From: Lachnospiraceae bacterium
GTDB taxonomy: Bacteria; Bacillota; Clostridia; Lachnospirales; Lachnospiraceae
Reading direction: 5' to 3'
Assembly (NCBI GenBank): GCA_017964745.1
Contig: JAGCRJ010000242.1
Coordinates: forward strand, 1 to 6,447
DNA length: 6,447 nt
Below, piece by piece: positions 1 to 4,758 of this stretch (positions are counted from its first letter, which is position 1; each line of letters starts with the position of its first letter). The translations under genes and the position numbers were made by a program. The notes below the pieces were generated by a model. It had not been told where the DNA came from, made no database searches, and saw only the letters and a list, made by a program, of their open reading frames with translations.

Positions 1-747
1 ACCATAGCGATATCCACACTGTTCTTTGCCGTATTCGGCATGGACAGCTGGAAGTGGCTTGCTGTGCTGTGGGCGATCGTTCCTGCCGTTAACATTTTTA
101 ACTTCGCAACCTGTCCGATAGTTCCGATCGTAGAAGAAGGACAGGGCATGGGTATCAGGCAGCTTGGAAAGAAACCGGTCTTCTGGGCGGCAATATGTCT
201 TATGGTATGTGCGGGAGCTTCGGAACTGTCTATGGCCCAGTGGGCATCAGCTTATGCCGAGGCGGCGCTCGGACTTACGAAGGCACTGGGTGACCTGATG
301 GGTCCCTGCCTGTTTGCTGTCACTATGGGAATAAGCCGTGTCATATACGGAAAGTACGGAGATAAACTTGATCTTAAGAAGTTCATGACCGGATCCGGAG
401 CGTTATGCGTTGTGTGCTATCTGCTTGCCTCGCTTTCCGCCAATCCGTTAATTGGTCTGATCGGGTGCATCTTCTGTGGCTTTTCGGTCGGCATAATGTG
501 GCCCGGAACCATAAGCATTTCGTCAAAGAAATTTCCGACAGGCGGAACTGCAATGTTCGCCCTTCTTGCCATGGCCGGTGATCTCGGAGGAAGCATAGGA
601 CCTGCCATAGTAGGAAGAGTCACCCAGTATGCGGGTGACGATATCAGAGCGGGAATGGGCGTGGGGCTTGTTTTCCCTGCAGTTCTTCTTGTGATGCTCT
701 TCATAATAGGGAGAGAACGCTTCGTAAAGACTTCCGGTCCGTTATAA
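1..747 (+). CDS. MFS transporter, C-terminal part (5'-truncated by window edge)
   Basis: An open frame runs from the first base to a TAA at 745-747, giving 248 visible residues. The true start lies upstream, so the internal ATG at 40 should not be taken as the start. The protein is very hydrophobic, with about six to seven membrane-spanning stretches separated by short loops. A loop of the form Y-G-K-Y-G-D-K-L-D-L-K-K (nt about 343-380) resembles the conserved cytoplasmic motif A of the major facilitator superfamily in its second-half position (between helices 8 and 9). Glycine-rich helices follow (GDLGGSIGPAIVG), also typical of the family. It should be a 12-helix secondary transporter in the cytoplasmic membrane. 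The substrate cannot be read from the sequence; sugar, organic-acid or drug transport are all possible. No convincing terminator follows it, but the next gene appears to have its own promoter. Confidence 0.85.
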   Translation, partial: TIAISTLFFAVFGMDSWKWLAVLWAIVPAVNIFNFATCPIVPIVEEGQGMGIRQLGKKPVFWAAICLMVCAGASELSMAQWASAYAEAALGLTKALGDLMGPCLFAVTMGISRVIYGKYGDKLDLKKFMTGSGALCVVCYLLASLSANPLIGLIGCIFCGFSVGIMWPGTISISSKKFPTGGTAMFALLAMAGDLGGSIGPAIVGRVTQYAGDDIRAGMGVGLVFPAVLLVMLFIIGRERFVKTSGPL

Positions 748-781
748 GCAGAAACTTTAACAAGCTATAGAATTCTTAAAA

Positions 782-810
782 TTGACACATGATGCCTCAT
801 AGGATAATGT
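782..810 (+). promoter_or_regulatory. Candidate sigma-A promoter of the ECF S-component gene
   Basis: A perfect -35 hexamer TTGACA lies at 782-787. The best -10 match is GATAAT at 803-808 (5 of 6, spacer 15 nt); a weaker hexamer, TAATGT at 805-810, would give a 17-nt spacer. A 6-bp inverted repeat, ACACAT (785-790) and ATGTGT (807-812), overlaps both promoter elements and could be an operator, although arms this short can arise by chance. The distance to the ATG at 841 leaves a leader of about 25 nt, too short for a riboswitch downstream of this promoter. Confidence 0.55.
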
Positions 811-840
811 GTTAGTAACAAAAAACGAAGGTACAAATTA

Positions 841-1347
841 ATGAAGTCAGACAAGAAATTAAGACAACTTACATTGACCGGAATTCTGGCGGCACTCATA
901 ACACTGTTCACCGCATATATAGTTCATATTCCTGTGGGAGCAACCGGAGGATATGTACATCTCGGTGATTCGATCATATACCTGAGCGCAGTGCTTTTGC
1001 CCTGGCCATACGCAATGGCTGCAGGCGCGATAGGCGGAGGCCTGGCAGATCTTCTGACCGCACCTATGTGGGCTCCCGCAACCATCATTATCAAGAGCCT
1101 TATAGTTATACCGTTCACTTCCAAGGGATCCGGAATTCTGAATAAAAGAAATCTGATCGCACCGCTGATCGCCATGGTGATCACTATCGCGGGCTACTAT
1201 GCGGCGGAAGTCATACTCTACGGAAAAGAAGCGGCTTTCCTAATTTCTGTAACATCAAATGCCATTCAGGGTATAGGAAGCGCGGCTGTGTTCTATATCT
1301 TCGGCGCCGCTCTGGAAAAGGCCGGAATAAAGAGATTGTGTAAGTAA
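841..1347 (+). CDS. ECF transporter S component, small vitamin/precursor-uptake family
   Basis: The 168-residue protein is almost entirely membrane-embedded, with about six hydrophobic segments (roughly residues 11-30, 44-60, 61-73, 77-95, 104-127 and 143-159). The stretch G-G-Y-V-H-L-G-D-S-I-I-Y-L (36-48) followed by a glycine-rich G-A-I-G-G-G-L-A-D-L-L (62-72) is the signature I associate with ECF S components of the DUF1393/ECF-ribofla_trS type. Such proteins bind a vitamin or precursor with high affinity and deliver it through a shared EcfA-EcfA'-EcfT energising module. No energising genes are in the window, so this would be a group II S component using a module encoded elsewhere. A GAAGG ribosome binding site at 827-831 sits 9 nt before the ATG. 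The gene is monocistronic, with its own promoter and a strong terminator. The substrate is undetermined. Confidence 0.82.
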   Translation: MKSDKKLRQLTLTGILAALITLFTAYIVHIPVGATGGYVHLGDSIIYLSAVLLPWPYAMAAGAIGGGLADLLTAPMWAPATIIIKSLIVIPFTSKGSGILNKRNLIAPLIAMVITIAGYYAAEVILYGKEAAFLISVTSNAIQGIGSAAVFYIFGAALEKAGIKRLCK

Positions 1348-1462
1348 TACCTCCAGATATAAAGTGTGAAGAAAAGCTCCTTGCCGGAACAAAAGGCAGG
1401 GAGTTTTTTCTTTTTTGGCAACTTGGTACCTGTGTGTGTACCGCATGGTAACCTGGAGGTAT
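1347..1462. repeat. 10-bp perfect inverted repeat enclosing the terminator
   Basis: ATACCTCCAG at 1347-1356, starting at the last base of the stop codon, is the exact reverse complement of CTGGAGGTAT at 1453-1462. The two arms lie on either side of the terminator hairpin. The right arm shares GGTAT with the left arm of a second inverted repeat (1458-1552), so the two pairings would exclude each other. Confidence 0.6.
1377..1416 (+). terminator. Rho-independent terminator of the ECF S-component gene
   Basis: CTCCTTGCC (1377-1385) pairs with GGCAGGGAG (1395-1403), nine pairs with one G-U wobble, around a 9-nt loop. It is followed by T6-C-T6 (1404-1416). The A-run just before the stem (1372-1375) can also pair with the T tract. 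It lies 29 nt after the stop codon. Confidence 0.92.
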
Positions 1463-1484
1463 CCATCTCAACAAAAGTTTGGTA
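1425..1484 (+). promoter_or_regulatory. Helically spaced GGTA repeats, candidate LytTR operator region
   Basis: The word GGTA occurs at 1425, 1447, 1458 and 1481, with start-to-start spacings of 22, 11 and 23 nt, close to whole helical turns. The first two share an extended context (TTGGTA-CCTG and ATGGTAACCTG). Inverted copies (TACC) occur at 1348, 1427, 1439 and 1549. LytTR-domain regulators bind pairs of short direct repeats spaced about two helical turns apart and often control their own genes, so this array just upstream of a LytTR gene is a reasonable operator candidate. The word does not closely match the published AgrA or ComE boxes, so the assignment is inferred from position and spacing. 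Confidence 0.4.
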
Positions 1485-1552
1485 ATATTCGGATGAATAT
1501 GTTAATAATAGTTATGCAGGTCACTTTATAACGTGATACTTTTGTTGATACC
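1458..1552. repeat. Interrupted 15-bp inverted repeat with nested hairpins upstream of the LytTR gene
   Basis: The right arm ACTTTTGTTGATACC (1538-1552) is the exact reverse complement of GGTATC (1458-1463) joined to AACAAAAGT (1470-1478). A 6-nt insertion, CATCTC, interrupts the left arm. Between the arms are two smaller hairpins: ATATTC/GAATAT (1485-1490, 1495-1500, loop GGAT) and TCAC/GTGA (1521-1524, 1533-1536). As RNA this would fold into a junction of an outer stem and two inner stems; as DNA it is a large dyad. Confidence 0.7.
1479..1509 (+). promoter_or_regulatory. Possible promoter for the LytTR-DUF3021 unit
   Basis: TTGGTA (1479-1484) resembles a -35 element and AATAAT (1504-1509) matches 5 of 6 -10 bases, but the spacer is 19 nt. 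It would lie between the arms of the 1458-1552 inverted repeat and overlap the last GGTA copy. This is a weak call, made because the upstream terminator means the unit needs its own promoter. Confidence 0.3.
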
Positions 1553-1572
1553 GGAAAGGTCAAGACACCGAA

Positions 1573-2007
1573 TTGAAAGTCGAGATAACCAGGGACCAAA
1601 AATTATATGTGGAGATCCATTGCATTGAAGTTACCGAAGAAGTTTTAAGGCTCGAAAGGTATATCAAAAGATACGGCAGTTATATCTCCGCAACAAAGGA
1701 CGGAGAGATCGTGAGCGTTCCGACGGAAGATATCCTCTATATTGAATCCGTCGACAAAAAGACATTTATATATACGAATGAAAAGGTTCTGCTGACTGAT
1801 AAGAGATTATATGAATTCGAGAGCATACTGGACGGCAAAGACTTCTTCCGCTGTTCCAAATCCACCATCATCCATCTGAACAAGGTGGTGAAGCTCAAGC
1901 CGGAGATCACGAGAAATATTCTGGCTACGCTTGAAAACGGTGAGAACATAATGGTATCGAGACGGTATGCGGTTGAGTTGAAGAATCTTCTCGGAATAGG
2001 ACGATAA
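1573..2007 (+). CDS. Stand-alone LytTR-domain DNA-binding transcriptional regulator
   Basis: The 144-residue protein carries a LytTR domain over about residues 45-143. Its landmarks are I-L-Y-I-E-S-V-D-K-K-T-F-I-Y-T (54-68), F-F-R-C-S-K-S-T-I-I-H-L-N-K-V (91-105) and V-S-R-R-Y-A-V-E-L-K-N-L-L (128-140). The short N-terminal part (M-K-V-E-I-T...) is the usual lead-in of this small subfamily. There is no response-regulator receiver domain, so it is not a classical two-component regulator. The start is TTG: an in-frame stop lies at 1546-1548 and no ATG or GTG occurs between it and the TTG. An AAAGG at 1555-1559 is a somewhat distant ribosome binding site (13 nt). The following DUF3021-type membrane gene begins 1 nt after the stop, implying tight co-expression. 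The family usually binds spaced direct repeats and is often autoregulatory, so the repeats upstream may be its operators. The target genes are unknown. Confidence 0.9.
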   Translation: MKVEITRDQKLYVEIHCIEVTEEVLRLERYIKRYGSYISATKDGEIVSVPTEDILYIESVDKKTFIYTNEKVLLTDKRLYEFESILDGKDFFRCSKSTIIHLNKVVKLKPEITRNILATLENGENIMVSRRYAVELKNLLGIGR

Positions 2008-2008
2008 T

Positions 2009-2446
2009 ATGGACAGAATGAAAGAATACCTGAAAAATTTCCGTGATGCCTCTGCTTATGTATTTTCGTGGCTGATGATCTGCATCCTTGTGCTATCACT
2101 TATTAACGGGAGTGAAAATATCAAAGTCACTTTTCTTATAAAGCTTTTGGGCTTTTGCTTATGGAGCTCGGCATCATTTGTCGCTGCATTCCAAAGTTCG
2201 TTTATGAAGAAAAAAGGATTCATTGTTCAGCTTACGGTTTTCTATGTGCTGTTTGTCCCGGCGGAGATCATTTTCTTCTACAGCATGGGATTGTTCAACG
2301 GAGCCGGCAATATGATCTCCTGGATCATATTCTTCGTGATAATCGCGTTGCTTTATATCCTTGCACTTCTCATTGATGTGCTGATCATGAAAAAGCAGGC
2401 TGTAAGCTACACGGAAAAGCTTGAGGAATACAAGAACAGCTTGTGA
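2009..2446 (+). CDS. DUF3021-type four-helix membrane protein, likely partner of the LytTR regulator
   Basis: This 145-residue protein has four predicted membrane helices at about residues 16-33, 39-61, 71-95 and 102-127, and a charged cytoplasmic tail ending K-L-E-E-Y-K-N-S-L. Size, topology, C-terminal pattern and position directly after a small LytTR gene fit the DUF3021 family. The ATG is 1 nt after the regulator's stop; an AGGA at 1998-2001 inside the regulator's last codons is the probable ribosome binding site. A second ATG at 2018 would shorten the protein by three residues and cannot be excluded. In described LytTR regulatory systems of streptococci, a co-transcribed membrane protein inhibits the DNA-binding partner; the same role is inferred here. 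The family has no known enzymatic activity, and the signal it might sense cannot be read from the sequence. Confidence 0.82.
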   Translation: MDRMKEYLKNFRDASAYVFSWLMICILVLSLINGSENIKVTFLIKLLGFCLWSSASFVAAFQSSFMKKKGFIVQLTVFYVLFVPAEIIFFYSMGLFNGAGNMISWIIFFVIIALLYILALLIDVLIMKKQAVSYTEKLEEYKNSL

Positions 2447-2472
2447 TAAGTTTTTATATTTGTGGTTTAACT

Positions 2473-2504
2473 AAGGAGGCGTAAATACACGCCTCCTTTT
2501 CTTG
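2473..2504 (+). terminator. Rho-independent terminator of the LytTR-DUF3021 unit
   Basis: A perfect 10-bp stem, AAGGAGGCGT (2473-2482) with ACGCCTCCTT (2489-2498), closes a 6-nt loop and runs into TTTTCTT. It begins 26 nt after the stop codon. The left arm contains AGGAGG, but no start codon follows at a usable distance, so it is not a ribosome binding site. Confidence 0.93.
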
Positions 2505-2542
2505 TATATCAGCTGATATACGGCCCCGGGCCATATGATCAG
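2504..2542. repeat. Cluster of overlapping palindromes between two operons
   Basis: GTATATCAGCTGATATAC (2504-2521) is a perfect 18-bp palindrome directly abutting the terminator's T tract. It is followed at once by GGCCCCGGGCC (2522-2532), symmetric about a central C, then CATATG (2532-2537) and TGATCA (2536-2541). The right half of the first palindrome can also pair with the far end (CTGAT 2513-2517 with ATCAG 2538-2542, continuing through ATA/TAT and GGCC/GGCC), giving an alternative imperfect hairpin with one bulge and one mismatch. It could be an operator for the next operon, a backup terminator or a short repeat element. Confidence 0.65.
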
Positions 2543-2623
2543 TCCTTTGCGGAAGCTTAAGATTTCGTGAATATATGAATGAACAATAGGCAAATAGCCC
2601 GTTTGGTGGTACATTTATAAAGT

Positions 2624-2884
2624 ATGATACTCGGCATTTTTAAGCGGCTCAATTCCACACGGAAAAAGAAAAATTCTGCGGCAGATCCGGAGGATGTGAT
2701 CCGCTTTGACCCGGAAACCCAGACGGCGATCATCAGAAGTTCGATATGCACGGGTGAAAAGGTTGCCGGGTTCAAGAACAAAAAGGACGGACATTTTACT
2801 GAAGTGATGCTGATCCGATCCCCTGAGGATGAAAAGAGATTCAAGGAGATCTACGGGATCGAAACGGTCAGGACCGAATACTGA
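2624..2884 (+). CDS. Small conserved protein of unknown function (86 aa)
   Basis: The 86-residue protein has a short hydrophobic start (M-I-L-G-I-F) and a basic stretch (R-K-K-K, 13-16). A compact conserved-looking core follows: R-F-D-P-E-T-Q (27-33), R-S-S-I-C-T-G-E-K-V-A-G-F-K (38-51) and E-V-M-L-I-R-S-P-E-D-E-K-R-F-K-E-I-Y-G-I (60-79). I recall similar short proteins in many clostridial genomes, sometimes labelled aspartate dehydrogenase; at 86 residues and with no Rossmann motif that label is not supported. The single cysteine (C42) in the I-C-T-G-E core is the only obvious candidate functional residue. The ATG at 2624 has no convincing ribosome binding site, yet no alternative start would keep the family-like N terminus. 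It is probably the first gene of the operon, 18 nt before the methyltransferase. No function is assigned. Confidence 0.7.
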   Translation: MILGIFKRLNSTRKKKNSAADPEDVIRFDPETQTAIIRSSICTGEKVAGFKNKKDGHFTEVMLIRSPEDEKRFKEIYGIETVRTEY

Positions 2885-2890
2885 TAAGAC

Positions 2891-2905
2891 AAGGAGACAG
2901 CCGTG
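2891..2905 (+). promoter_or_regulatory. Ribosome binding site fixing the GTG start of the methyltransferase
   Basis: AAGGAG at 2891-2896 lies 6 nt before a GTG at 2903. This is the ideal distance and decides the start in the absence of a nearby ATG; the next in-frame ATG would remove part of the N-terminal region. Confidence 0.8.
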
Positions 2906-3643
2906 GCAAAGCAGAACATTTTTGACAATCAGGTATTTTTCGACGGATACAAGAAGATCAGGGAAAACGAAGGAAGTGCCAACAATGTTTTCGAAATGCC
3001 CGCTCTTTATTCGCTCCTTCCCGATCTGAACGGAAAACATATCCTTGACCTCGGATGCGGATTCGGAGAGCATTGTATGGATTATATCAAAAAGGGTGCC
3101 GAGAGGATCGTCGGCATAGACATCTCCGAAAAGATGCTGGAGGTTGCTAAAAAGGAAAACAGCGATCCGAAGATAACGTACCTTTTGATGCCCATGGAGG
3201 ATATAGGATCGATAAATGAAAAATTCGATGTCGTCATCAGTTCGCTTGCAATTCATTATGTGGATGATTTCACCGGAGTGCTGAGTAACATACATAAGCT
3301 TTTAAGCGACGGAGGAGTATTCATCTTTTCACAGGAGCATCCGATGAGCACATGTCACTCTGACGGAGACAGATGGACACGCGATGAGAACGGAAACAAG
3401 CTCCATCTTAATCTGAAGAATTACGGTGTCGAAAAGGAGACAGAGAGTGTCTGGTTTGTAGACAACGTAAAAAGATATCACAGAATGTTTTCCACAATAG
3501 TAAATGATCTCATCGAAGCGGGATTTGAGATCGTAAAGATGATCGAACCGTTACCCGATGATGAGATCCTGGCTAAGTATCCCGATCAGAAGGATCTTTT
3601 TCACAAGCCCGATTTTCTGGTAGTCAAAGCGAAGAAACGCTGA
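2903..3643 (+). CDS. Class I SAM-dependent methyltransferase
   Basis: The 246-residue protein has the Rossmann-type methyltransferase core. Motif I is I-L-D-L-G-C-G-F-G-E-H (47-57), which binds S-adenosylmethionine. The acidic ribose-binding position follows in V-G-I-D-I-S (70-75, D73), then an M-P-M-E-D-I adenine-pocket region (96-101), the F-D-V-V-I-S-S-L-A-I-H-Y-V strand and motif (108-120), and L-L-S-D-G-G-V-F-I-F-S-Q-E-H-P (133-147). This arrangement matches the Methyltransf_11/25 group, which methylates small molecules as well as lipids and other substrates. The substrate cannot be deduced. The C-terminal 100 residues, with W-T-R-D-E-N-G-N-K and a late L-I-E-A-G-F-E-I-V-K-M-I-E-P, look like the substrate cap and final strands usual for this family. 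It is cytoplasmic, 18 nt after the small gene and 39 nt before the lipoprotein gene. Confidence 0.9.
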   Translation: MAKQNIFDNQVFFDGYKKIRENEGSANNVFEMPALYSLLPDLNGKHILDLGCGFGEHCMDYIKKGAERIVGIDISEKMLEVAKKENSDPKITYLLMPMEDIGSINEKFDVVISSLAIHYVDDFTGVLSNIHKLLSDGGVFIFSQEHPMSTCHSDGDRWTRDENGNKLHLNLKNYGVEKETESVWFVDNVKRYHRMFSTIVNDLIEAGFEIVKMIEPLPDDEILAKYPDQKDLFHKPDFLVVKAKKR

Positions 3644-3657
3644 GACGCTCCATGAAG

Positions 3658-3667
3658 GCCGTACGGC
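3658..3667. repeat. 10-bp palindrome just upstream of the lipoprotein ribosome binding site
   Basis: GCCGTACGGC is a perfect palindrome 3 nt upstream of the GAGGAGGG ribosome binding site (3671-3678). As RNA it has too small a centre for a stable 10-nt hairpin, so its meaning is uncertain. Confidence 0.35.
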
Positions 3668-3682
3668 AATGAGGAGGGAATC

Positions 3683-4732
3683 ATGAAGAAAAAGGTATTG
3701 GCACTGTTTTTATCCATGGCACTGTTTGTGGCAGGATGCGGTGCGGTAACGGATGAAAATACATCTGACGACCATGCGTTGCCGATTGAAAGTCCGCCGG
3801 TGGATAATACTGCCCCGCCCTTTACGGGTCCGGCTGAAAATATTCCTGAAGAAGCGAGAGCGGGTTTCTCCGCATATGTCGGAGAAAATCTTACCCTTAT
3901 GGGAACAGTGATGTGGAATCTGTATATGTCGGATATTACCGGCGATGGAATTGACGATATATGCGCAACTTATTGCACCGGAAGCGGAATGATCTCTAAA
4001 CTGGTCGTTGTGTATGATATTCAGGAAAACCGAGGCTATAAGCTATCTGACAGATGCACCTATGACTACATGATCGAAGATGTTTTGTCAGACGGACAAT
4101 TGGTGATATCCCGCACGGACTGGGCTGACAGGGACAATGTGGTTTTCGGAAGGATTGCTTTTGATGAGGATGAGATCTTCTTTGATGACGGACTTGACAG
4201 GAAAGGGCTGTCATTCAAAACTCTGAAGCTGTTTGAAGATGCGGCCGTATATCTGCCTGCCGGGGAAACCGGATACGGAGATTACTTCAGTTCAAGAGAT
4301 TTCTCCGAGATAAGGGAATTCCTGCTCTGTGTGGACAATGATGATGCTGAGCTGGTACACGGCATGGGCGGTGATCATGAAACCGCTCTTTACAGGATGT
4401 CTTATGAGGCTCTTTACGATATTCTTGTAAAAATATACAAGGAGCAGAATATCGATAAGGTCATCGAAAATATGGACGAATCTTATCAGGACGGAATAGC
4501 TGTCTGCTACGATCCGGAGGATGGATATATATACAGGGAAATGGATTCGTTTAAACCGTTTGACTTTCATTCCGAAGTTGTTAATGTAGATAAGAACGGC
4601 AATGAATATACGATCACATATGAAGTTTACTCCGGAACAGTGAATACCGGTGATCCGATGTCTACGGTTTATGTGACCATAGAGGAATCAGACAACAGAT
4701 ACGGATACAGTCTTGTCCGTATAGAAAAATAA
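3683..4732 (+). CDS. Secreted lipoprotein of unknown function with a calcium-loop-like motif
   Basis: The N terminus is a textbook lipoprotein signal peptide: K-K-K, a hydrophobic core and a lipobox F-V-A-G-C with the lipidated cysteine at residue 19. A flexible Pro/Asp/Glu/Thr-rich linker follows (about 20-58). The mature protein (349 residues in total) is acidic and should be anchored to the outer face of the cytoplasmic membrane. D-I-T-G-D-G-I-D-D-I (84-93) resembles the D-x-[ND]-G-D-G-x-x-D-[IL] metal-binding loop of FG-GAP/VCBS-type repeats, but only one copy is evident. The C-terminal part (Y-T-I-T-Y-E-V-Y-S-G-T-V-N-T-G...V-Y-V-T-I-E-E) looks beta-rich. I do not recognise a named family. 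A strong GAGGAGGG ribosome binding site lies 4 nt before the ATG. The next gene, a PrsW-type membrane protease, follows after 26 nt, suggesting a shared envelope role. Confidence 0.82.
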   Translation: MKKKVLALFLSMALFVAGCGAVTDENTSDDHALPIESPPVDNTAPPFTGPAENIPEEARAGFSAYVGENLTLMGTVMWNLYMSDITGDGIDDICATYCTGSGMISKLVVVYDIQENRGYKLSDRCTYDYMIEDVLSDGQLVISRTDWADRDNVVFGRIAFDEDEIFFDDGLDRKGLSFKTLKLFEDAAVYLPAGETGYGDYFSSRDFSEIREFLLCVDNDDAELVHGMGGDHETALYRMSYEALYDILVKIYKEQNIDKVIENMDESYQDGIAVCYDPEDGYIYREMDSFKPFDFHSEVVNVDKNGNEYTITYEVYSGTVNTGDPMSTVYVTIEESDNRYGYSLVRIEK

Positions 4733-4758
4733 TTTCTTATAGGCTAAAGGAGAGAAAC

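Noticed and set aside
40..747. Complete transporter starting at the ATG at 40
   Set aside because: The frame is open back to base 1 and continues hydrophobic membrane sequence; the protein would be far too short for the family, so it is truncated by the window edge.
748..840. Possible riboswitch upstream of the ECF S component
   Set aside because: The intergenic space is 93 nt and the predicted leader only about 25 nt. I see no TPP, FMN, cobalamin or other known aptamer core.
1458..1552. Phase-variable invertible promoter as a firm call
   Set aside because: The arms are short and interrupted, the enclosed segment is only about 59 bp, and there is no recombinase gene in the window. It is kept only as one option in the findings.
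2475..2479. GGAGG as a ribosome binding site for a gene near 2485
   Set aside because: It is the left arm of a perfect terminator hairpin and no start codon with a sustained frame follows at the right distance.
2624..2884. Aspartate dehydrogenase label remembered for similar short proteins
   Set aside because: The protein has 86 residues, lacks a nucleotide-binding motif and is far too short for that enzyme.
2615..3295. A 226-codon open frame on the - strand opposite the small gene and the methyltransferase
   Set aside because: It is antisense to two well-supported genes, has no ribosome binding site before its start, and its translation resembles no family. It is a frame shadow.
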